Below are positions 56,221 to 64,000 of a DNA stretch of 64,000 nucleotides, in pieces; the first letter of the stretch is position 1; each line of letters starts with the position of its first letter. The notes beneath the pieces are model-generated. The model saw nothing but the letters and a program-made list of their open reading frames with translations. It was not told where the DNA came from and did not search any database. The stretch comes from Diploptera punctata (lineage: Eukaryota; Arthropoda; Insecta; Blattodea; Blaberidae), in assembly GCA_030220185.1 (NCBI GenBank), contig JASPKZ010001241.1, forward strand, positions 1 through 64,000, read 5' to 3'. The translations under genes and the position numbers were made by a program.

Positions 56221-56333
56221 TTCAAAACTGGTGTTTCACTGAAGATCTGGTAGAGGGGGTTATACGTACTGGGTTCGTTTTCGTTTACGTGTAACCCCCT
56301 CTACCAGATCTTCAATGAAACACCAATTCTGAA

Positions 56334-56373
56334 TCCTGTTGATGGTGGGACTAGTCCCGAAAGCGCTACAGAT
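56334..56373 (+). ncRNA. Hammerhead-like core, mutated partner
   Basis: Plus strand: TTGATGG (56339-56345) where CTGATGA is required, with stem II, GAAA (56359-56362) and AGCGCT intact. Probably inactive. Confidence 0.55.
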
Positions 56374-56437
56374 AAATAAGTAATAAAGTTGAGCAGACGG
56401 ACCTTTTAGGTAAATATTCCATAATTTTATACTTTAA

Positions 56438-57356
56438 TTTTAAATAATACCTCAACGGAACGCATAATGAATCATATAAAAGTTTACTACTAGGTGTTCA
56501 GGCAGAGTAGGTGCTTTAAACCCTTTACTAATTCATCTTAGCGAAAATTAGAGGCGTTACTCCATTAGATAGAAGACGTCAACAGAGATGCAGAAATTAA
56601 AATTGGTGCAAGAAGATTAGCAAAATAATATTAAAAACTTTTTTTCTGCTGTGTAATTCTTTGGAGTGACATTGAATTTAGGATAAATTGAGTCGCGAGC
56701 TATTGTAATATGTAACTATAAACTCGTCAGATTATGTAAGGATGTTTCAGGAATTAATTGAAAAGTAATAGACAATCTGTATATGATCAAATAAAAATTG
56801 CTGCTAATGAGTTTGCAGAGAATCTTGAATGCAGTGCAGAATTTCCTGCCGAAAATGAAATACCCAGAAGGAAACAAAAATTATTTTGACTGTGTGGAAT
56901 TTGTTGATAAATTGTTGAATAAATTTAAAATAAACTGTTTCAATTACAATCTCAATATTACCCTTATATTTTTGAATGAACAATTCACACTTCTGGAAAT
57001 CCACAGCAAAAATGTTCAGTTTTTAAGGAAATTCTTAAAACTCAATTATACAGTTGAAAAAAAACCCTAGAAAATTATTGTACAACTACGCAGTCAATAC
57101 TTTCGATAGAAAATGATTCAGTATACATTAAAATTATTTTTAAAAATTTATGTGATATAGGCCTATCCCGAATGCTACCAAACTTTATAACACATTGGAT
57201 GTTTAAATTTATTTGTGCCAAGATAACTACTTTACAACTTATGACGCGGAAAAATTGTTCGTTCCAATCATACACCATGTGCATGCGCCAACAAATGCGA
57301 AGCGGTTTACAGTATGGAATCACGGGGTGCAGCCAACATATATACGATATTGAAAT
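56438..57356. other. No recognisable feature
   Basis: Contains a 90-codon plus-strand frame (56798-57070) without known motifs; likely chance. Confidence 0.5.
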
Positions 57357-57455
57357 AACCTAAAAGCTAACCTAACGCAATTTAAGTACTCCAACCTGTG
57401 AAACGCCAACCTAAAAGCTAACCTAACGCAATTTAAGCACTCTAACTTGTTAAAG
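57357..57455. repeat. 51-bp tandem duplication
   Basis: Two units starting aacctaaaagctaacctaac, 51 bp apart, about 90% alike by eye. Confidence 0.9.
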
Positions 57456-57984
57456 AATGCAATGCCCAAAAATAAATAGCAAGTTCTGAAATTCTGAAAT
57501 GCATGTGTACAGTTAATTAATACATGCTCTATGTTGGCTGCACAGGAACACGACTTTGTTATTGCATAAAATATCCGTTAAAATCAATATGGCTGCCACG
57601 TCTTCATGCTACGTATGTAGTTAAATATTATAGAAAAATATATTGAAGTAATCGTTAGAAAAATGTTTGTTAATGGTGGAAGATAAATTGAAAAGAAAAA
57701 GAAACCCTAAGAATAAAATTTGAGAGGAGTTTATAAAGGAATTAAAAAAGTCGCGTCACAGGTTGTGATGTCCAGATACTGTTGAAGCTCTCAGAATTTT
57801 ATTAACACTGTGTGTCTCTGTATCTAATGCGGATTGAAATTTTTCCAAATTAAAATTAATGGAACACTAGTTATGAAGTTCAATAAGCCACACAAAACTA
57901 ATTAATTTCAATTGGATCTACATTGAGTGCCTCTCTAGCTACACCTATCTTAATTTCGAATTTGCAAAAGTTGAAGTTAGGAGG
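57456..57984. other. No recognisable feature
   Basis: AT-rich spacer before the RTE2 LINE copy. Confidence 0.5.
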
Positions 57985-58545
57985 GTAAAACTGTAGTAGA
58001 TTGTTATAATTTATGCCATATATCATTATTTTATAAAGGTAGGGCAATTAGAGCAATGGTGAATGGAGTCTTATGGAACAGACATATAACTAAAAAAAAA
58101 TAGTTACAAACATATAATTCAATAGTGAGAAATACTGTCACATATGAAGCTGAAGTTTGGAAATTCAACAAAAACTTATGTCGATGGAAATGGATTTCAT
58201 AATGAGAGCAGCAAGATGTTCAAAATTAGAAAAAAAAATTGACATAGGAGAAAAATGAATGTTTGATATTCAATAGTAGATTATATAAGATATAATCAAC
58301 TAAATTGGTATGGGTATGTACGAAGAATGTAAGAAGAAAGGCTACCCAGAAAAACATTGGAATGATGTCTACCTGGAAGAAAAAGGAAAGGAAGACCTCG
58401 AAACTAGGGGATGCAAGAAATAAGAACTGAAATGAGAACAAGAAGACTGGAGAGCATGGATAGAGACGAGTGGAGAAGGAAAATAAATCTTTAGGCAGAG
58501 GAAAATGTGAAAAGATTAAAAATTTATTCATAAATAAAATCATTA
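57985..58545 (+). mobile_element. RTE2 LINE, thumb to 3' end
   Basis: Plus strand: GRAIRAMVNGVLWNRHITKK, YNSIVRNTVTYEAEVWKF, then frameshifted pieces with STKLVWVCTKNVRRKATQKN and KKKKRKTSKLGDARN. Homologous to 46829-47400. Several stops. Confidence 0.75.
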
Positions 58546-58839
58546 TTGTAAAGTAGTTTATATTTTCAAAATAATTACAATATTCGTATATATTTGCAGT
58601 TTTTTAAATCACAATCGAAGGTTATTTGGATAACTTGTATCAAACTGAGAAAATCTGCCGCACGACCCTGTTTTACTACACACGTATTCAGAAATAACAA
58701 AACTTAAGACTGACCTAATAGAATTTAGATGGAAGAGTTGCACGTGAATATGTAAAATCGATTTTAAGAAGTGGTACTTCAGTTTTATTCATTCTAATGC
58801 ATTCCATTAACTTAGTTTACCTCTCGCCTTACAGGTACT

Positions 58840-59235
58840 CTTTTACATTCCATACATCACCCGGGCCTTACAGGTGCACTACTTATCAGGAGAGGGATTT
58901 TAAACTTTGAATCTCACATATACTTTTATCTTTGACTACACAAGGATATGGAAGGCATCCCCGAATGAGTGATCAGTTCAATGCCAGGGCCTCCTCCGAG
59001 ACAACACAACATTAAGATGAAACATGCCATTCATACAAATATTCGTCTAAACATGGCGAATATGATTATGATGGCCAAATTATGTTTGGGCCTTAGAGGT
59101 TCCTCATATTTATCTTACAGGCGAGGAAAAAAACGCGAAAAAAACACCCACGTAATTTGTCATGACCGGGAATCGAACTCGGGCCAATTGTGTTCGAGAC
59201 TGCGACATTACCGCGAGACCACCAGTTGTGGACAC
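58840..59235 (-). mobile_element. SINE A2 copy
   Basis: Minus strand: head ctggtggtctcgcggtaatg with B box cgagttcgattcccggtcat. The A-type middle is followed by the A2 tail (gaggaggccctggcattgaa, tttaaaatccctctcctgat). The 61.5 kb copy shares this tail. Confidence 0.82.
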
Positions 59236-59299
59236 TTTGTTTTATTAATTAAATAAAAATAAAACGTAGTTTTATTTGATTTTCATATTTATTATATAA

Positions 59300-59360
59300 T
59301 TCAGTGACAGCTGTTTCGGTACACTGTACCTTCTTCAAACATGTTAACAAATTATGAATT
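59300..59360 (-). ncRNA. Hammerhead-like core, left arm (mutated)
   Basis: The minus strand has TTGAAGA (59352-59358) instead of CUGANGA. Stem II, GAAA and ACAGCTGT (59307-59314) are intact, with C as H17. Confidence 0.55.
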
Positions 59361-59420
59361 GTGGTTCCAACTGATCTAAGCAACAATACAACAATATTTA
59401 TTTAAATTTTTAAATTTAAC

Positions 59421-59468
59421 AAAGGGGATTCATTCAAATCAAGTACTTGATTTGAATGAATCCCCTTT
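59421..59468. repeat. Perfect 48-bp palindrome
   Basis: 24-bp half-site aaaggggattcattcaaatc with aagt and its exact inverse, no loop. It lies at the symmetry centre of the inverted pair. Confidence 0.95.
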
Positions 59469-59561
59469 AACAATACAACAATATTTATTTAAATTTTTTA
59501 ATTTAAATAAATATTGTTGTATTGTTGCTTAGATCAGTTGGAACACAATTCATAATTTGTT

Positions 59562-59610
59562 AACATGTCTGAAGAAGGTACAGTGTACCGAAACAGCTGT
59601 CACTGAATTA
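59562..59610 (+). ncRNA. Hammerhead-ribozyme-like core, right arm
   Basis: Plus strand: CTGAAGA (59569-59575, fits CUGANGA), stem II GGTAC/GTACC, GAAA (59590-59593), stem III palindrome ACAGCTGT (59593-59600) and C at 59601, giving a canonical GUC cleavage triplet. Stem I pairing is short (GT/AC) unless distal bases help. Confidence 0.6.
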
Positions 59611-59673
59611 TATAATAAATATGAAAATCAAATAAAACTACGTTTTATTTTTATTTAATTAATAAATATGAAT

Positions 59674-60095
59674 TTTCATCAAGTAAACACCAACTCAATT
59701 GATTACTTTGTTTTATTTTCGAGGGATTGTTGTTGACCCAACTTTGAGACAATAATGCCAAATTTAAAACATGCTCAATTTACATAATTTCATAAACATT
59801 CGGCTACAGAAAGTATTTGTCATACTGTACGGATATTTTTGCAATCACAAGATCAAACAGTTTATTGTCTGTCCAACGTAAGAAGCACACTTTGACATTT
59901 AACATCCGAATGTATTACTCCGTGCAGCACGTGTAAGAGTGCAGGCGAACTCTGTCAGGTGTTTGTTACAAGCCGATAAAATTAATGCATAACAATCGTT
60001 TTAATTTTTAATGTTACATTTACAATGGTATGTCGAAAACTAATTAAATTATAATTGTTAACATTAAACAAATTAATTCAAATCAAACATTTAAA
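59674..60095. other. No recognisable feature
   Basis: Unassigned DNA. Confidence 0.5.
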
Positions 60096-60109
60096 TTAAA
60101 ATAACTGTA

Positions 60110-60370
60110 AAAAAAAGTAAAGTGAACCCACTACAGGCCTCAAGAGGCCCTTGGGGTAGTAGGAGGTTAAGGCTCCCACTTTTTCTGAACAATCGGCACT
60201 TGATGTCAGCCGGGTAGTCAGCCCAGCGTGACGGCCGCTTTTAACCCCAGAACAAGTGTGTGGTACTCATTTTCGTTAGAGGCTGAGTCAACTCCAGGGT
60301 CATAGTGCCGCCAGAAGGTTTGGGTTAGTTTGAAAATCCAGTGCCTTAACCACTACGCTACGGCGTGCCC
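60110..60370 (-). mobile_element. SINE B with perfect 14-bp target duplication
   Basis: Minus-strand SINE B, about 50 bp shorter than the 10.65 kb copy (the B-box region is deleted). ttaaaataactgta occurs at 60096-60109 and 60371-60384. Body landmarks: ccgccagaaggtttgggt and ctactaccccaagggcc (inverse). Confidence 0.95.
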
Positions 60371-60479
60371 TTAAAATAACTGTACTTACAGTAATAAAAT
60401 AAAAAAACCTATGCACCTTGTAATGAACTGTACACTTCACATAATTGTCCACTACTCTTAAAACTGGTTCAGGCATTTT

Positions 60480-60720
60480 CCTCTTTTTTTGTTGGGCGTT
60501 TTGATATTACCAGTTTCTTTTAATTCCCTGCGAACATGTACAACACTACTCTCTGACACACCAGTATATTCTGCAGTTAATTTAACTATAAAGTTCTCTA
60601 CAGTGAACTTACAAAATGCATTTAACACCGTTTTTCACCATTCTTTAACTATTTCCCTTTGTGCTTCTAATAATTTTGATCACACATTTTATCACCTAGA
60701 TAAGTTAACATAAACTACCC
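60480..60720 (-). pseudogene. Possible transposase N-terminal HTH relic
   Basis: Minus strand encodes LLEAQREIVKEW, FTVENFIVKLTAEYTGVSES, SVVHVRRELKETGNIKTPNK and KRGK. This resembles helix-turn-helix starts of insect Tc1/mariner-type transposases (TGVSxSTVxxI..E, then TPGKKRG). One stop. Recognition from memory. Confidence 0.45.
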
Positions 60721-61319
60721 GACAGCCACCATATTTGTAACTGACATTCAACTTCCTCTTAAGAATAGTTCAATTTCAAACAAATGTGAAATTTTAGTGA
60801 GTCTCCGACCTTCGAAGAAATATGTTGGTATATACTGTATTCTGATCAACTATAGTTAACATAAATAGCTTTAAATATTAATAATTATATTAATCGAGTA
60901 TATTATCTATTTTTTTCGCTTCCACTGAACTCTGCTTTGGTCATGAACGAATCGGAGTAACTGCAGCAGTCATGTGCTTCGTGGATTACTCGCCTATTTA
61001 TTTTCCTGAAGTGTCTTTCTTAGGCTGGACAGAAAATAGCTCTACGAAGCAATCCATGTATCTCGGGTGGGCGTATAAAGATATGTCTCCATTTCGGTGG
61101 ATGGGTAAACAGAGATATCTCTGTAACTAGAAAGCGTGACATTTTTATGTGTCATAGAGTAGAAAATATTGATATTGTAGGAAAGAGCAATATCTCATAG
61201 TGAGAATGATGATTAGCATATTTCATGATAATTCATAATTTTGGATTCTTGTTGTTTAAGATTATAAATTTTGCATAGAAATATCTGTCTTTACAGACCC
61301 ACCCGAAATGATAACTCTG

Positions 61320-61321
<2 letters not shown>
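60721..61321. other. No recognisable feature
   Basis: Unassigned spacer. Confidence 0.5.

Positions 61322-61396
<75 letters not shown>
61322..61396. repeat. (AC)n microsatellite
   Basis: AC run with one ac-cac interruption. Confidence 0.97.
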
Positions 61397-61398
<2 letters not shown>

Positions 61399-61483
61399 GA
61401 TATTCTTCAACTAGCTATTGCCATTTGTTTTTATCCGAACATCAGGTTTGCTTTCCGGAGTTGTAGGCCGTGAATGAGACTAA

Positions 61484-61484
61484 C

Positions 61485-61523
<39 letters not shown>
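61484..61523. repeat. (AAT)n microsatellite
   Basis: AAT run at the head of SINE A2, as with SINE A1 at 47.85 kb. Confidence 0.95.
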
Positions 61524-61860
61524 CAGCTGCCTCGTACGTAGTGGGCCCTGGTTGGATTACCGGTCGAGACAAGTTTTCTGGCTGATTTATTTCGAAGTTT
61601 TTCCTTACCTGTAAGACAAACGTCAGTAACCTTTAAGACCCAAATGATATCCGGCCATTATCATATTCGCCATGTTTATATGAATGCATGTGAGAATGGT
61701 GTGTTTTGTCTTAATATTGTGTTGTCTTGAAGGAGGCTCTGACATTGAGCTAACCACTCATTTGGGGATGCCCTCTATGTCTTTGTGTGGTCCAAAATAT
61801 ATCTACGTGATTTATAGCTAAAAACCCTCTCCCAACAGGTTGTGTCAATGTAGGACCGGG
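61524..61860 (+). mobile_element. SINE A2 copy
   Basis: Head with gtacgtagtgggccctggtt and degenerate B box ggttggattaccggtc, middle gtaagacaaacgtcag, then the A2 tail (catttggggatgccctctat, aaaaccctctcccaacaggt). Confidence 0.8.
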
Positions 61861-61916
61861 TGGCGTGTGGCACTTAAAAGTAACGGTAAGTATGAGATGG
61901 TAATCTATGGAAATGA

Positions 61917-61917
61917 G

Positions 61918-61963
<46 letters not shown>

Positions 61964-62022
61964 TAATAAAAATAATAATGATAATAATAAAAATAATAAT
62001 GATAATAATAAAAATAATAATG

Positions 62023-62092
<70 letters not shown>

Positions 62093-62105
62093 TAATCATA
62101 ATAAT
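61917..62105. repeat. Compound (AAT)n with AAAAAT/GAT interruptions
   Basis: About 190 bp AAT array. Between 61960 and 62025 a 21-bp higher-order unit (aataataatgataataataaaa-type) repeats three times. Translated frames here give only Ile, Asn or Tyr runs and are not genes. Confidence 0.95.
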
Positions 62106-62460
62106 ATATTTCCGGTTTTAACAATGTTGATACATTTTTCCGGCACCAATGATTTGTCTTCAATTTCGCTTTATAATTTTCCTCCATTCGTCTCTATTAC
62201 AACACATTTCTTCCTCTATTTCCCAGTCCTTCAGAGTTTATCCAATCCCTTGGACCCACGTGAGATTTGGTCCTCCTTTCCTTCTCGTTTCTGATGGTGT
62301 CCATTCCATTATTTTTTGTTAATCTTTCATCCTTCATTTGCCTAATATGCCCGTACCATTTTAGTTGCTTTTCTTGGATAAATTCTAAAATTGAGTTTTG
62401 CATATTCATGTTCTCTTATATAACTTAATTTATAATTTTCTCTCTCCTTGATATCCTAGT
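62106..62460 (-). mobile_element. RTE-like LINE 3' end
   Basis: Minus strand: FIQEKQLKWYGHIRQMKDER, then KNNGMDTIRNEKERRTKSHV, and further frames ending before (AAT)n, which probably derives from its tail. Confidence 0.7.
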
Positions 62461-62478
62461 AGATCTTCTCCATTAGTC

Positions 62479-62535
<57 letters not shown>
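62479..62535. repeat. (AAT)n microsatellite
   Basis: Pure AAT run. Confidence 0.97.
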
Positions 62536-63232
62536 TTTAAAACCTACAAACAATGAAGTATATCTTAATCTATAAATATAATAATTCAATATTACATAAA
62601 ATTGTATTAGAAATTTCATACAAATTCAAGAATAAATAAGGACTCAGATATTGAGGTTATAATTTAGAAGTAATTACAGCAGTAATCCGTAATTTTATAC
62701 GTTCAGTATATTCACTTAGCTAACTTAGCAACTGGTTGTTTTATTTGTTAGAATTGTTACAATACAACCTGTCAGACAAGTAGACCTTAATCTGTGATGA
62801 TACTGGCCGAGAGTAAACGATGTATTAGATCGTAAAATAAATTTTGTTCGTACAAAAGCCAGATTTAATATATTAAAATATACATATTATTTTGGAATAA
62901 TATAAGATTGAGTAACTCGCTAGCGTGTGTAGAATCTAAATTCTGCATGGAGCGCGGTGCAACGATTTCTCTAGTTTCGGAAGAACGGACTTCCTCTAAC
63001 CAACTGAGTTGCGGTAAACATGTTACCCCTTTAGACGGCAGATATTTCCCTGGAGATAAATACTTCAACGTACAAAATCTAGAACCAGTTTATGATGTCT
63101 AAATTTTCAAAGCTTCACCATATTGTTTCCTCTTCCTTCAAGGCACTCTAATCAGATATAGATCAAGAGTAATGTTTTATATTATTTTCGCTACCTGAAG
63201 GTTTGAGAAAATATGCAAATGCGCCGACTACT
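62536..63232. other. No recognisable feature
   Basis: Overlapping frames of about 65 codons on both strands (62865-63102) in slightly less AT-rich DNA; no motif recognised. Confidence 0.4.
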
Positions 63233-64000
63233 TGGCAAATAAAAAGAAAGACGAAGATGAAACTATTAGAGTTGGAAATATGATTTATTGAAAAGAATAA
63301 AAGGAACACCAAGAAGGGAAAAATATCAGGAATGTAAAACAATCGAGATAAATATTAGTAGTAAAGAAAATAAATATACAGCGACTGGTATGGTATTGAC
63401 ACATTAACATAATAGTAACTTTCTAAGAAAGAAGTGGAATGGATATCCATTGAAAGGAAATGAAGAAGTTGACCTAGATAATCTAAATGCTAGGAATGAA
63501 AAAGAGAAGAAATATCTCAGTATACCTATGGGAAAGAAGTGAAGTTCGACTTTTAATATATATACAGGGTGTTAAAAAACACCGACTACGGAGGTGAGGT
63601 ATAATTGAGGTACGTTGATCCATGGCAAATAAAAAGAAAGACGAAGATGAAACTATTAGAGTTGGAAATATGATTTATTGAAAAGAATAAAAGGAACACC
63701 AAGAAGGGAAAAATATCAGGAATGTAAAACAATCGAGATAAATATTAGTAGTAAAGAAAATAAATATACAGCGACTGGTATGGTATTGACACATTAACAT
63801 AACAGAAACTTTCTAAGAAAGAAGTGGAATGGATATCCATTGAAAATAAATGAAGAAGTTGACCTAGAAAATCTAAATGCTAGGAATGAAAAAGAGAAGA
63901 ATTATCTCAGTATACCTATGGGAAGGAAGTGAAGTTCGACTTTTAATATATATACAGGGTGTTAAAAAACACCGACTACGGAGGTGAGGTATAATTGAGG
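63233..64000. repeat. 390-bp tandem direct duplication reaching the window edge
   Basis: Unit 1 is 63233-63622; unit 2 starts at 63623 and is cut by the window after 378 bases. By direct comparison they differ at seven positions (about 98% identity). Each unit carries acagggtgttaaaaaacacc, a cagggtgt motif like the ends of T2 and T3. Could be two units of a longer array. Confidence 0.97.

Larger units (their letters stand above)
56118..56437. mobile_element. Inverted pair of Penelope-like terminal repeats
   Basis: Two arms of about 145 bp in head-to-head orientation: aaagtataaaattatggaat at the left pairs with the right end at 56437. Both contain a hammerhead-like core with stem II GGGACTAGTCCC. 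The centre holds gtagagggggttataca-like DNA and its inverse. Inverted terminal repeats fit Penelope-like elements; no RT was found nearby. Confidence 0.7.
59247..59673. mobile_element. Inverted pair of Penelope-like repeats with hammerhead cores
   Basis: Nearly perfect arms of about 165 bp (59247-59413 and 59503-59673). Each holds a hammerhead-like core, CTGAAGA/TTGAAGA with stem II GGTACAGTGTACC and palindromic stem III ACAGCTGT. Between them lies a perfect 48-bp palindrome (59421-59468). No RT was identified. Distinct from the 18/33 kb and 56 kb motif variants. Confidence 0.72.

Noticed and set aside
56798..57070. 90-codon plus-strand frame as a small gene
   Set aside because: Low-complexity AT-rich codons, no motif, and an opposing frame of similar length.
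59247..59673. microRNA precursor
   Set aside because: Arms are far too long and repeat-derived; at most an endo-siRNA source.
61750..62187. 145-codon minus-strand frame rich in Tyr, and opposite frames rich in Ile or Asn
   Set aside because: Translation of an (AAT)n microsatellite; not a gene.

Overview
This is animal nuclear DNA, almost certainly from an insect, and it is a dense graveyard of transposable elements. I found no host protein-coding gene. No open frame exceeds about 170 codons, and the longest ones are decayed reverse transcriptase or simple-repeat translations. The sequence is AT-rich, full of tri- and dinucleotide microsatellites, and carries tRNA-derived SINEs, RTE-like and CR1/L2-like LINE remnants, Tc1/mariner-type elements, Helitron-like elements, MITEs, Penelope-like terminal pieces and a mitochondrial insertion (NUMT). 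The repeat repertoire suggests a large insect genome, possibly a cockroach or relative. That is inference from remembered family style, not proven here.

Layout. 1-7 kb: ACT satellite, RTE-like LINE remnants, MITE family X, first SINEs. 7-11 kb: Helitron-like element (7040-7852) and LINE-E fragments, one split by a SINE. 11.2-13.9 kb: a CR1/L2-like LINE carrying a mariner-like element and a small RTE-like LINE, both with visible target duplications. 14.7-20.7 kb: LINE/SINE mosaic, MITE R, first hammerhead-like Penelope piece. 20.8-22.1 kb and 30.2-30.8 kb: two relics of an uncharacterised protein family, the second inside a TIR element. 25.1-28.7 kb: two TIR elements; the second is an inverted-arm structure holding a NUMT and a LINE. 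31-36.8 kb: nested RTE-like LINEs, including an endonuclease/linker piece. 37.4-38.6 kb: three tandem units, a tRNA-Tyr-like sequence and a long inverted repeat. 39-48 kb: SINEs, CR1/L2-like LINE, nested LINE-E. 48-53.4 kb: MITE R, MITE X split by a Helitron, other Helitron ends. 53.5-60 kb: LINE and SINE copies and two inverted pairs of hammerhead-bearing repeats. 60-64 kb: SINEs, microsatellites and a recent 390-bp tandem duplication at the window edge.

How the parts relate. The SINEs (families A, B, C and D, named here) have tRNA-like heads with A and B boxes and depend on LINE machinery. SINE A3 ends in the same 3' block as the LINE at 6.5 kb, so a specific SINE-LINE partnership is likely. 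LINE copies are nearly all 5'-truncated and end in short tails such as (GAT)n, (GAA)n or (GTTA)n. Several insertions can be excised on paper at their target duplications, and the interrupted frame then closes again, which gives relative ages.

The most interesting signals are hammerhead-ribozyme-like cores in Penelope-like repeats (18.4, 33.0, 56.2/56.35 and 59.3/59.6 kb), the chimeric NUMT inside a TIR element (27.05-27.44 kb), and the recurrent unknown protein family at 21-22 and 30.5 kb. All family names come from reading motifs by eye; no database search was possible.
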